Of a stretch of 24,624 bases of DNA, positions 1-6,210 are shown piece by piece. Where the stretch lies: the IMG/VR virus record IMGVR_UViG_3300042402_002201, positions 1 to 24,624 of that record; one strand, given 5' to 3'. The notes below the pieces were generated by a model. The model searched no databases, was not told where the DNA came from, and was given only the letters and a program-made list of their open reading frames with translations. Every line of letters begins with the position of its first letter. Position 1 is the first letter of the stretch. The position numbers were made by a program, and so were the translations under genes. Source of the stretch: a virus.

Positions 1-340
1 TCTCGCATTCATCTTGCATCCAACCATGTTCCTCAAGATCAAGCCAACTATTACCTTCTTCAAAGAATTCTTCTAACCATTCTTGTGTTTCATCATCACA
101 ATCATCAAAGTCATGTTCTTCCCAGCACCCATCATCAGTTTCAACTAACTCACTTTCATATCCGCAGTCATAGATATCTACACCTGCTTCAATATTAGGA
201 GGATTGTCATCCTCAGTTTCAACTGTGAACTCTCCCCAGCGCCAGCCAGTTTCCACCATAACTGTATTACCATCTTTGGTAAGATAGTTGCGCTCAATAA
301 TTGATTTCTTCCAAGTGGGTTTAACACTCCAAGTTGCCAT
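1..340 (-). CDS. Conserved small acidic phage protein, 3' end cut off by the window edge
   Basis: The reading frame is open from an ATG at 340 to the window edge, giving 113 codons without a stop. The start begins MATWSVKPTWKKS and overlaps the stop of the upstream gene as TAATG, the coupling used throughout this window, so the start is well supported. The visible protein is rich in Trp, Asp and Glu, with an acidic stretch in its second half (roughly residues 65-105) that contains paired Cys and the segment ETQEWLEEF. From memory this resembles a conserved hypothetical protein of T4-like cyanophages and related phages; I know no function for it. It is the last gene of the transcription unit that starts at the promoter at 1613-1641 and carries queE. 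The C-terminus lies outside the window. Confidence 0.8.
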   Translation of the reverse strand, partial: MATWSVKPTWKKSIIERNYLTKDGNTVMVETGWRWGEFTVETEDDNPPNIEAGVDIYDCGYESELVETDDGCWEEHDFDDCDDETQEWLEEFFEEGNSWLDLEEHGWMQDECE

Positions 341-582
341 TATAACGTTCCTCTCAAACGTGAAATTAAAAATTCGTCCCTATGATACCATCTATCTTCA
401 TAGACAGGTTCGCCAGGACCAGTGTAACATCTAGTAGCACGATACGCATAATTAAACATTAGCAGTCTACCAGTGATACAACACCTACGGGGCCAAATAG
501 ACAATTTTAATTCTATTGTTGCCCTCTCTAACCATGTCTTGTCATTTAGTTCATCACTATTACGATATGATGCACCAAACAT
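340..582 (-). CDS. Conserved hypothetical phage protein, 80 aa
   Basis: This 80-residue protein starts with an ATG 9 bases after the queE stop and ends in a TAATG overlap with the next gene, so it sits inside a coupled chain. The sequence is basic and aromatic, with a central WPRRCCITGRLL segment, a TGPGEP turn near residue 56, and a C-terminal W-Y-H-R-D-E-F-L-I-x-R-L-R motif. I see no signal peptide or membrane segment. The two adjacent Cys near residue 34 could bind a metal, but there is no full zinc-finger pattern. It recalls a family of small proteins in T4-like marine phages whose function I do not know. Its place directly behind queE gives weak support for early or middle expression together with the base-modification genes. 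Confidence 0.75.
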   Translation of the reverse strand: MFGASYRNSDELNDKTWLERATIELKLSIWPRRCCITGRLLMFNYAYRATRCYTGPGEPVYEDRWYHRDEFLISRLRGTL

Positions 583-591
583 GGTTATACC

Positions 592-1443
592 TTAAGTACC
601 CCATTCATTTTTGAACAATGGAACTTGAAGCCTATCGCTATAACGTAGACCATGCTTCATAGCAAAGTCTGCGACATTACGATTGTTCATCTTGTAAACA
701 CTTTCAACGCCACCGAGTGGCATTACATATATTGGACCAGTAAACCCTGCATCACGATATAGTTTTGAAACTTCTAATACTTCTTGACCATCTTCTTCAC
801 TAGCAATAACAAACTTTAAGTATGCATGACCAACTTGTTCATATTGACAAATGACTTCGGGCTTGATTGCTTTCTCACGCTTTTCACCACTAACACTCAA
901 CTTAGCACTAACGCTGAATGTGATTTCACGGCCCATCTTAGCCCACTGCCACATAGTCAAGTAGTCAATTAGTTCTGCACTAAGTTTCTGCGTACCATTA
1001 GTTTCAAACGTAATCTCTTTGAGACCATGCATCAATGGATGTGCTAGTAATGCAGGGTAACTACGTTGCCAACCTAATAGAGGTTCACCACCTGTAATTA
1101 CTAAGTGTTCGTCACGCCACTCTTTGTATGGGAGTGTTTCAATGATTGCTTCTGCGATACTATCCGTTGTAAGAAACGGCGAAAGATGTTTGAACCTAGG
1201 ATCCCAACTAGCATAAGAATCGCAACCGGAATTAACAAGAGGTAAATCTCTATACTGCTTAAACCCCTTACTATTGCTTGCAATACTGTGTCGTTCATTA
1301 CTCTTTTCTCCTTTAGGCATACCAAAGCCATCACATGTAAAGTTACAACCGAACGTTCTTAAAAACACGGAAGGCACACCCATGTATCGGCCTTCACCCT
1401 GAATACTATAGAATAGTTCGCTTATCTTAATCTTTTTTGTCAT
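592..1443 (-). CDS. queE: QueE-like 7-carboxy-7-deazaguanine synthase (radical SAM)
   Basis: QueE is a radical S-adenosylmethionine enzyme that rearranges 6-carboxytetrahydropterin into 7-carboxy-7-deazaguanine (CDG), the third step of the preQ0 pathway. Counting from the ATG at 1443 (283 aa), the protein opens with ISELFYSIQGEG, a typical QueE N-terminus, then has Fe-S cluster cysteines C33 and C37, and C74 in a SGCDSYASWD segment. The TGGEP motif for SAM binding is at 117-121 and FETNGT follows. The normal spacing is CxxxCxxC; here about 36 residues lie between the second and third Cys. I recall similar insertions in phage and marine QueE-like proteins, so the enzyme is probably active. The frame stays open to 1500, but the ATG at 1443 has a GGA about 10 bases upstream and matches the family N-terminus. 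It overlaps the small membrane-protein gene upstream by 17 bases. Confidence 0.9.
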   Translation of the reverse strand: MTKKIKISELFYSIQGEGRYMGVPSVFLRTFGCNFTCDGFGMPKGEKSNERHSIASNSKGFKQYRDLPLVNSGCDSYASWDPRFKHLSPFLTTDSIAEAIIETLPYKEWRDEHLVITGGEPLLGWQRSYPALLAHPLMHGLKEITFETNGTQKLSAELIDYLTMWQWAKMGREITFSVSAKLSVSGEKREKAIKPEVICQYEQVGHAYLKFVIASEEDGQEVLEVSKLYRDAGFTGPIYVMPLGGVESVYKMNNRNVADFAMKHGLRYSDRLQVPLFKNEWGT

Positions 1444-1591
1444 TATCTGTTTTCCAACCATGTCGCCATGGGTCAAATCCATGCTTTTTTCTAAATTCAT
1501 ATCTGTCCTTTAGCATTAAGTATTGTCCATAAACAATAAGCATTGCTACTGACATTACCACGCAGATGAATAATACTTCAATAATTGTCAC
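1427..1591 (-). CDS. Small single-span membrane peptide, 54 aa (GTG start)
   Basis: A GTG at 1591 opens a 54-codon frame that ends in TAA at 1427, inside the start of queE. The first ~24 residues are strongly hydrophobic (IIEVLFICVVMSVAMLIVYG) and would form one transmembrane helix; the tail is polar and basic with an FRKKHGFDPWRHGW segment. An AAGGA sequence about 10 bases before the GTG could be its ribosome binding site. It is the first gene after the TTGACA promoter at 1613-1641, which fills the space between promoter and queE and supports a real gene. Translation probably couples to queE, because the stop lies 17 bases past the queE start. I recognise no family. It could be a small inner-membrane effector. 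Confidence 0.65.
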   Translation of the reverse strand: MTIIEVLFICVVMSVAMLIVYGQYLMLKDRYEFRKKHGFDPWRHGWKTDNDKKD

Positions 1592-1612
1592 AATCTTATG
1601 ATCCTTAGTATA

Positions 1613-1641
1613 ACTTTAACACCTAATGCTATATTTGTCAA
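1613..1641 (-). promoter_or_regulatory. Sigma70-type promoter before the membrane peptide and queE
   Basis: On the minus strand a perfect TTGACA -35 box (1641-1636) is followed by a 17-base spacer and a TAAAGT -10 box (1618-1613, four of six consensus bases). It begins directly at the stop codon of the phosphoribosyltransferase gene and lies about 22 bases before the GTG of the 54-aa peptide. It should drive that peptide, queE and the two genes after it using host RNA polymerase. Confidence 0.7.
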
Positions 1642-2139
1642 TTAATTTTTCCACCAATTTTCCCAAGGGAAAACTACCCATCTAGGATCATCTAGTTTAT
1701 TAATATCGATGCCAGCATAGTCTACACATTCAAATGCTGAATTCTCGTTATTCACAAGAACAGCGAACTTAACACTATGATTCCATGTGCGTGACCATGT
1801 TTCATCAATGGGTAACGAAACAGACTTTTCCCAATCTTCTACAATCCAATTTAACGTAGCACCGCTATCATTGATATCATCTACGATAAGAATGTTTTTA
1901 CCAGTGTACGCTTCCTCAGCCATCCATAAATTGCTTTCGCAATGGTCATCATCACGCAGACTTACCTTTAGTGTGTGCATGGGAATCTCTAGATAATGGC
2001 TAATCATTAGTGCAGGATTTAATCCACCTCGGGTCAATCCAACAACATAGTCTGGCCTAAAGCCATCTAATACCATGTCTCTAATAATAGAATGTACAAA
2101 ACCGTTAACATCTTTCTCTGTAAAGTAAATCTTCTTCAA
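1642..2139 (-). CDS. Xanthine/guanine phosphoribosyltransferase-like protein
   Basis: Enzymes of this type join a free purine base (guanine, xanthine or hypoxanthine) to PRPP to give the nucleoside monophosphate. The 165-aa protein has the type I phosphoribosyltransferase signature ILIVDDINDSGATL at residues 83-96, an N-terminal VVGLTRGG loop (33-39) as in Gpt, and a C-terminal WVVFPWENWW that matches the W-x-x-P-W end of xanthine-guanine phosphoribosyltransferases. I place the start at a TTG at 2139: it overlaps the stop of the upstream oxidoreductase (TTGA) and has a GGAG eight bases before it. A longer frame to 2187 would overlap that gene by about 50 bases. It is the third gene after the queD promoter. 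Base specificity cannot be read from sequence alone; guanine fits the context. Confidence 0.85.
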   Translation of the reverse strand: MKKIYFTEKDVNGFVHSIIRDMVLDGFRPDYVVGLTRGGLNPALMISHYLEIPMHTLKVSLRDDDHCESNLWMAEEAYTGKNILIVDDINDSGATLNWIVEDWEKSVSLPIDETWSRTWNHSVKFAVLVNNENSAFECVDYAGIDINKLDDPRWVVFPWENWWKN

Positions 2140-3329
2140 GCAATTAACTCCGATAATAATTTTGCAGTAGCAGGGGCATATGTCCAACCTAAATGACCGT
2201 GACCTGTATGATAATATACTTTAGGATTCTTGGCACTTTGTTTAACAATAGGCATCATGTTAGGAGTCATAGGTCTTAAGCATGCCCAACTAGTATAATC
2301 ATGTGTGTTGATTTGTGGGAAATTAGTATGAACCCAATTTAATAAAGGCTCAATACGATCCTTACGAATGTCGTAATCTTCGCCGTCTAGTTCAGCAGTT
2401 CCTGCTACTCTAAATCTATTACCTAATCTTGCTGTTACAATCTTTGCTTCATCATCTAGTAGACTAACATGAGGTGCAAATTTTTGACTTTCTTCGTCTA
2501 AGTTAATAGTAATACTATATCCCTTTACAGGATAGACTGAAATACTATCTCCAATTGATGATGCGATTTTAGTAGACCCTACACCATTAGATACAATAAT
2601 TGTATCAAAATCAGACAGTTGGTCAATGTTATCAATGGTCGTATCAAACTTAAATTGTACTTTATATTTTTTAGTTAGAATCTTTTGCATTTCAATGCAG
2701 AACTTGTGAATGTCGCCGGTATAATCATTGGGAGTCCACACGCCACCTAAAACACCTTTGGTATTTTCTAGTGCAGGTTCTAAAATATCGATAGTAGTAG
2801 AGTCTACAACATTCCATTCATTTATTGCATTCGCACTTGCATACAAGTCTTTTGCACTCCATGCGTCTTTAACATAATTGTCGTTTTTGTAAAAATGTAG
2901 AATACCGCATGGGCTGTAATCATACTTGATCTTTTCTTCTTTACGAATTTCTTCATAAAGTTTACGTGATTTAAGTCCATACTCAATTGATTTTTTAGTA
3001 TTTCTTACATAACTATTTCTGAACGTATGATATAAAAATTTAATCAACCAAACAATTTTTTTATACTCGAAAGAAGGACGAATCAATAGTGGGGCGTCTT
3101 TTTTAAACATCCACTTGATGCCCTTCTTTACATTACTCCATGTATTCCATGTTTCTGAATTGCTAACGGAGATTTGACCCCCGTTAGCAAAACTAGTTTT
3201 CATAGCAGAATAATGTTCACTCTCAAATACAGTGACATTATATCCTTTTTTAGCAATATAGTATGCTGCCATGATGCCAGTAATACCTGCACCAATTACA
3301 GCGACACTTTTACTTTTAGTATTTTCCAT
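2136..3329 (-). CDS. DadA-like FAD-dependent D-amino acid dehydrogenase/oxidase
   Basis: This 397-aa protein belongs to the DAO/DadA family of flavoproteins, which oxidise the carbon next to an amine. The Rossmann GxGxxG for FAD is at 12-17 (VIGAGITG) with an acidic residue ending beta-2 near E36. The NGGQISVSNSETW and IKWMFKKDAPLLIRP segments match the DadA signature (NAGQ..., KWMFxxxAPL), and the C-terminal GHGHLGWTYAPATAKLLSEL is the family FAD-binding end. E. coli DadA has 432 residues. The ATG at 3329 lies one base after the queD stop, with a GAGGA sequence upstream; an in-frame start 69 bases earlier would overlap queD. Its stop overlaps the TTG of the phosphoribosyltransferase gene. 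No signal peptide is visible, so it probably acts in the cytoplasm. The substrate is unknown; its position inside a deazaguanine unit suggests either a role in base modification or use of host D-amino acids. Confidence 0.8.
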   Translation of the reverse strand: MENTKSKSVAVIGAGITGIMAAYYIAKKGYNVTVFESEHYSAMKTSFANGGQISVSNSETWNTWSNVKKGIKWMFKKDAPLLIRPSFEYKKIVWLIKFLYHTFRNSYVRNTKKSIEYGLKSRKLYEEIRKEEKIKYDYSPCGILHFYKNDNYVKDAWSAKDLYASANAINEWNVVDSTTIDILEPALENTKGVLGGVWTPNDYTGDIHKFCIEMQKILTKKYKVQFKFDTTIDNIDQLSDFDTIIVSNGVGSTKIASSIGDSISVYPVKGYSITINLDEESQKFAPHVSLLDDEAKIVTARLGNRFRVAGTAELDGEDYDIRKDRIEPLLNWVHTNFPQINTHDYTSWACLRPMTPNMMPIVKQSAKNPKVYYHTGHGHLGWTYAPATAKLLSELIA

Positions 3330-3330
3330 T

Positions 3331-3828
3331 TCAAGCAAATAAATCCTCGTTCCATTCACGGTGACCTTCACGGTATGCCATGTTACTCTGTGTCTCACGC
3401 ACTTCTACACGATAGCACCATAGTCTAGCAGCCTCGCTTGGACCCCAGTAATCAGGAATGTAAACGCCATTGATATACTTGTAAATCTGATCTGCTAGAC
3501 TTTCACATCCTAATCTTGGAAGAATAGTTAGTTTAGCCATGTTCTTTTGTTCTAGTAACTTAAATGTTTCTAGTTCAGGATCATCTTCTGCTACAAGTAA
3601 CGTATGATCGAATTGATCTTCTAATAGACCCTTGAGTTCCTTTAGACCACCGTAATCAGCGGCCCAGTTACGAACATCAAGTTCATCGGTTCCGAAATAT
3701 ACTTTAATACTGAAACTATAACCGTGAATTAAATTACAATGACTGTCGGCACGCCACTGTCTGTAGGCACATGGAAATGAATCGTGATACTCTTTGGTAC
3801 TTGTGTACTTATATGTTACTGATTGCAT
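3331..3828 (-). CDS. queD: QueD-like 6-carboxytetrahydropterin synthase
   Basis: QueD converts dihydroneopterin triphosphate, the product of FolE, into 6-carboxytetrahydropterin. The 165-aa protein keeps the catalytic residues: C31 in SHCNLIHGY, the D74-H75 pair in QFDH, E109 in CESLAD, and E145 in VEVRET, the pterin-binding Glu. Two of the usual zinc-binding His are replaced: the family AAH is CAY (Y22) and HGH is HGY (Y37). I recall a bacterial and phage QueD-like branch with the same FPCA..RQW and IHGY pattern, so this is probably a variant metal site and not decay. The ATG at 3828 follows an AGGAG sequence and a strong promoter; a longer frame to 3876 would start inside the promoter. The next gene begins one base after the stop. 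Confidence 0.88.
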   Translation of the reverse strand: MQSVTYKYTSTKEYHDSFPCAYRQWRADSHCNLIHGYSFSIKVYFGTDELDVRNWAADYGGLKELKGLLEDQFDHTLLVAEDDPELETFKLLEQKNMAKLTILPRLGCESLADQIYKYINGVYIPDYWGPSEAARLWCYRVEVRETQSNMAYREGHREWNEDLFA

Positions 3829-3847
3829 GCTTATTTCTCCTATGTTA

Positions 3848-3876
3848 ATATTAGCATAGGCGGCAGAATTTGTCAA
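3848..3876 (-). promoter_or_regulatory. Strong sigma70-type promoter for queD, the DadA-like gene and the phosphoribosyltransferase gene
   Basis: On the minus strand a perfect TTGACA (3876-3871), a 17-base spacer, and TAATAT (3853-3848) preceded by TGC, which gives an extended -10. Transcription would start near 3841, leaving a very short leader with AGGAG before the queD ATG at 3828. Confidence 0.75.
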
Positions 3877-3898
3877 GCGGGATGACGCCGAGACCGCT
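3876..3898 (-). repeat. GC-rich inverted repeat next to the queD promoter
   Basis: A 5-bp dyad (AGCGG at 3876-3880, CCGCT at 3894-3898) with a 13-base loop sits between the end of the 74-aa gene and the -35 box, in a short GC-rich patch of an AT-rich genome. No T-run follows on the minus strand, so it is not a good intrinsic terminator. It may be an operator or a weak pause site, or chance. Confidence 0.3.
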
Positions 3899-3915
3899 GT
3901 CTTTATTTACCAAAA

Positions 3916-4140
3916 TTAATCTTTATCTGTAACAATTACTGCTACCTTATTAACCCAAACCATGCGGCCGTGGCAGGCAATGTTCCATTTGGTCTGTCCG
4001 TATTCTTCGGTGCATTCAGTAAAGGTTTCACCGATGATGCGAACATCTGTAGCCAGATGCTCTACACCATTTTCAAAAACACGCCAAACTAAATCGCTTC
4101 CTGCATGCTTGGTATTGAATCTTACATGATACTTATTCAC
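3916..4140 (-). CDS. Conserved hypothetical phage protein, 74 aa
   Basis: This 74-residue protein starts with GTG at 4140, and its start overlaps the upstream stop as GTGA. The sequence begins MNKYHVRFNTKHAGSDLVWR and contains VFENG, ATDVRI and a late WVNKVAVIV strand, giving a mostly beta-strand, soluble appearance. It has no membrane segment and no clear catalytic motif. From memory, small proteins with the same opening (RFNTKH...VWRVFENG) occur in T4-like cyanophages as conserved hypotheticals. It is the last gene of the coupled chain that runs down from folE, and the next promoter (for queD) follows at once, so it probably ends that unit. No function can be assigned. Confidence 0.75.
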   Translation of the reverse strand: MNKYHVRFNTKHAGSDLVWRVFENGVEHLATDVRIIGETFTECTEEYGQTKWNIACHGRMVWVNKVAVIVTDKD

Positions 4141-4994
4141 TTAAGACCCATTTCTTTCCTGATCTTAGTAGCACTGATTGAATGTGTAGCATCGTCAAAT
4201 ACCTCTTGTTCAATCTTGTATCCAACATCACGCCCATATGTAATGTTTACAATGTTTGGTACTACTAAAATTTCATACTGACCCTGATATAATGGATCAA
4301 GATCACGCTTGATAAAGTTCTTTACTTGTTCGATAGCAAATGGATTGCTACCATTCCAGCCTTGACAGTCACGAATCATAATAGCAACTTGTCCAGTCTT
4401 AGCAATAGCACGTTCGAACAATGCACGATGACCCGGGTGCCATGGTTGCCAACGTCCTAGCATCTGTACAGTTTCTTTCTGCCAATCAAATGTAGGTCTG
4501 CGGCGATTGTCTAGAATATGCTGACCTACGAACTCAACCCATTTCTCAGCATTTTGTTCGGTGATACGGAAGTCATATACTTCGGGTGGAGTAAATGCTT
4601 TGTTAGTATCTTCGTATCGCCCCGCTTCGATAGTGTCAATCCAAATAGTCCAGTCTGCCTTGAAATTATGACGCATCTCAGGGAGAGGTGCGACAAAATC
4701 ACAAATAACAAAATCACCGGTACATTTAATAGCAAATTCAAACATTCGTAAACTTTGACGAATGCGCCCTTCTTTACTAAAGTCCCAATCATTGTAACGC
4801 TTACGAATTTCATCTGCGTTAAACCAGTCTACCTTAGCACTCCAATCATTTGGAGGCCACTCTAAATGTATCATACGCTCTAAAGGCATATGATCTATTG
4901 TGCTATTCTCTTCTAAGTATTTCTTTAGTCTTTCTGCGAAATACGTTTTGCCCGCACCGGGCAGGCCCATAATTAAAATTCTTTTTGCTGTCAT
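4137..4994 (-). CDS. Fusion of an APS-kinase-like P-loop kinase and a HxGH nucleotidyltransferase
   Basis: The 285-aa protein has two parts. Residues 1 to about 165 form a P-loop kinase with Walker A GLPGAGKT (10-17), FNADEIR (58-64) and a GRIRQSLRM helix (76-84), the pattern of adenylylsulfate kinase. Residues about 176-285 form a nucleotidyltransferase of the HxGH class: LGRWQPWHPGH (179-189) and the C-terminal ISATKIR (273-279). The GRWQPWHPGH form is close to NMN adenylyltransferases of the NadM/NadR kind. Thus it could make PAPS (pairing with the sulfotransferase at 14728-15327), work in NAD salvage, or activate a sugar or polyol phosphate. Similar fusions are annotated in T4-like marine phages. 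The ATG at 4994 overlaps the upstream stop as ATGA. The fold assignments are firm; the substrate is open. Confidence 0.85.
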   Translation of the reverse strand: MTAKRILIMGLPGAGKTYFAERLKKYLEENSTIDHMPLERMIHLEWPPNDWSAKVDWFNADEIRKRYNDWDFSKEGRIRQSLRMFEFAIKCTGDFVICDFVAPLPEMRHNFKADWTIWIDTIEAGRYEDTNKAFTPPEVYDFRITEQNAEKWVEFVGQHILDNRRRPTFDWQKETVQMLGRWQPWHPGHRALFERAIAKTGQVAIMIRDCQGWNGSNPFAIEQVKNFIKRDLDPLYQGQYEILVVPNIVNITYGRDVGYKIEQEVFDDATHSISATKIRKEMGLK

Positions 4995-5173
4995 GTGTAA
5001 TCCTTTAACATCTTTTTTCTTCCTTCCTCTCCTAAATGGCTTTCAAAAATTTCAACTGCACGTTGTAGCATGGCACATGCTAACATCAATTCATCGGCAA
5101 CATCTTGACATAAGAACAATTGCTGATCAATCGGTTGCATCATTTGTTTCATACGTTCTTCAATCTCATTCAT
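4991..5173 (-). CDS. Small helical hypothetical protein, 60 aa
   Basis: I place the start at the ATG at 5173, which overlaps the stop of the Smr-domain gene as ATGA with an AGAG about eight bases upstream, giving 60 residues. A longer frame to 5224 would lie largely inside the upstream gene. The protein is predicted to be almost fully helical (MNEIEERMKQMMQPIDQQ..., then AMLQRAVEIFESHLGEEGRKKML), with two amphipathic helices joined near the Pro-Ile-Asp. It has several Met and no membrane segment. Its stop again overlaps the next ATG. I recognise no family; the size and coupling suggest a small partner protein of its neighbours. Confidence 0.65.
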   Translation of the reverse strand: MNEIEERMKQMMQPIDQQLFLCQDVADELMLACAMLQRAVEIFESHLGEEGRKKMLKDYT

Positions 5174-5382
5174 ATGATTTCTCTTACTATTATTTTCCCA
5201 TACTGAAAACTGTGAGTTTTGCATCCTATTCTTTCTACTACTTTATTTACCAAATCTATCATTGTCTTAGAATTACCGCAAACGATAGTTAACGGTAAAG
5301 TATTTTGATTCATTAGAATAAAATTCTCTACCATTCTATCTACTTCGGAATGTCTAATACCATGTAAATCTAGTGTTGTCAT
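5170..5382 (-). CDS. Minimal Smr-domain protein, 70 aa
   Basis: The 70-residue protein is little more than an Smr (small MutS-related) domain. It begins MTTLDLHGIRHSEVDRMV, matching the LDLHG....EA opening of the domain, and has LTIVCGNSK at about 31-39 where family members usually show I-I-x-G-x-G. Smr domains bind and sometimes nick nucleic acids (MutS2 C-terminus, SmrA/SmrB); the LDxHG motif takes part in nuclease activity. The second motif is changed (CGNSK instead of HGKG), so activity is uncertain. ATGA overlaps at both ends place it firmly in the folE chain. A role at RNA or branched DNA is possible; SmrB-type rescue of stalled ribosomes is another known family role. Confidence 0.75.
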   Translation of the reverse strand: MTTLDLHGIRHSEVDRMVENFILMNQNTLPLTIVCGNSKTMIDLVNKVVERIGCKTHSFQYGKIIVREII

Positions 5383-5852
5383 TGATTTAATTTGTTAATA
5401 ATTTGTGCGTCTGCTACACGCTTGCGCAAACTTGAACTACTAAACGAATGATCTCTTCCGTTGAATACAATCTCAATATTACGTTGATTGCATTCCCATC
5501 GTCCTGTAAACTCTTTATTTTCGTACTCTACTCCAAGAATGCGAACATCTACTGGTAGAATAAGCAAAAGGTCAATCAAGTCTTGTTCGGTTTGATATAC
5601 AACAACTTCGTCTACAAAACGGCATGCACTAAGTTGAATTTGTCGTTCAACAATACTTTGTACTGGAGGATTCTTTGTATCAGGTCTATCGATAGTAGGA
5701 TCAGTCTGAAGCCCTGCGATTAGATAATCACAATGGTTCTTTGCTTCACTAAGCATGGCTATATGCCCGGCATGCAATAAATCGAAGGTACTGAACGTGA
5801 TACCGATTTTAAGACCTTGTGCCTTTAGTTCTTTAATCTTGTTGAAAATCAT
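5379..5852 (-). CDS. Cytidylyltransferase-like nucleotidyltransferase (TagD/RfaE type)
   Basis: This protein of about 157 residues matches the glycerol-3-phosphate cytidylyltransferase/RfaE family, which joins CMP or AMP to a phosphorylated alcohol or sugar. The IGITFSTFDLLHAGH segment carries the HxGH motif that binds the nucleotide, ERQIQLSACRFVDEVVVY matches the family helix-strand after it, and a late SFSSSSLRKRV takes the place of the usual ISTTKI. I chose the ATG at 5852, which overlaps the upstream stop as ATGA; a GTG at 5870 with an AGG close by would add six residues. It is one of three HxGH proteins in the window. The product (CDP-glycerol, ADP-heptose-like, or another) cannot be told from sequence. 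Confidence 0.82.
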   Translation of the reverse strand: MIFNKIKELKAQGLKIGITFSTFDLLHAGHIAMLSEAKNHCDYLIAGLQTDPTIDRPDTKNPPVQSIVERQIQLSACRFVDEVVVYQTEQDLIDLLLILPVDVRILGVEYENKEFTGRWECNQRNIEIVFNGRDHSFSSSSLRKRVADAQIINKLNQ

Positions 5853-6085
5853 GTTTGTAATGTTCTCCACATAACCTTTTGTTCATTCTCTTTTAAGAAT
5901 TCTTCCTCTTCGGAAAACTCTCCACTATCTTTTAAGATAGCGTCAACAAGCCATTTAATACGATACAAATCTTGTTTGATAGCCCATTGATTGTATCCGT
6001 CATTGTAAGGACTGTGTAGTTCTACACCCGCAGTGTAGATTTGATGACTTACTGAATTATAATCCATTGGTTTACGAAATCCCAT
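5849..6085 (-). CDS. Conserved hypothetical phage protein, 78 aa
   Basis: The 78-residue protein starts at an ATG that overlaps the upstream stop (TAATG) and ends in an ATGA overlap. It carries MDYNSVSHQIYTAGVEL, SPYNDGYNQWAIKQDLYRIKWLVD and an acidic SEEEEFLKENEQ tail. I recall closely similar proteins (NSVS..IY, SPYNDGF...KQDLYRIKWL) in T4-like cyanophages, always unannotated. The likely structure is an all-helical soluble protein. A second possible start, MDYNS at residue 7, is also in frame. No enzyme motif is visible. Confidence 0.75.
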   Translation of the reverse strand: MGFRKPMDYNSVSHQIYTAGVELHSPYNDGYNQWAIKQDLYRIKWLVDAILKDSGEFSEEEEFLKENEQKVMWRTLQT

Positions 6086-6210
6086 TATTTGCTCCTACAG
6101 TTACATGGTCTACGACCTTGATTGCAATCACCTAAACATCCACCGGGCAATCTGCGAACGATAGATAATGCGATTCCAGCAATTACTAGAACAATTAACA
6201 AACTTAGCAT
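6085..6210 (-). CDS. Small membrane peptide with a Cys-rich tail, 41 aa
   Basis: A 41-codon frame fills the space between folE and the 78-aa gene. It starts at the ATG at 6210, seven bases inside the 3' end of folE, and its TAA shares one base with the next ATG. The first ~18 residues (MLSLLIVLVIAGIALSIV) make one membrane helix, followed by two Arg (positive-inside anchor) and a tail rich in Cys and Gly: GGCLGDCNQGRRPCNCRSK. The GDCNQGR..CNC pattern recurs, from memory, in very small phage membrane proteins of unknown role. The four Cys could bind a metal or make disulfides if the tail is outside. It is easily missed because of its size, but overlaps on both sides support it. Confidence 0.72.
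   Translation of the reverse strand: MLSLLIVLVIAGIALSIVRRLPGGCLGDCNQGRRPCNCRSK

Noticed and set aside
1101-1334. Minus-strand frame with hydrophobic segments inside queE
   Set aside because: Lies wholly within the conserved radical SAM region of queE in another frame; no ribosome site or neighbour coupling.
2140-2187. Longer N-terminus for the phosphoribosyltransferase
   Set aside because: The extra 16 residues are Cys-rich and unlike the family, and would overlap the DadA-like gene; the TTG at 2139 has a good ribosome site.
3900-5250. Repeated 14-mer CTTTATTTACCAAA near 3901 and 5241
   Set aside because: The second copy is inside the Smr coding sequence, and both are simple AT-rich words; no sign of a shared function.
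4900-5292. Open frame of 130 codons on the plus strand
   Set aside because: Crosses three well-supported minus-strand genes and looks like a chance frame in AT-rich DNA.
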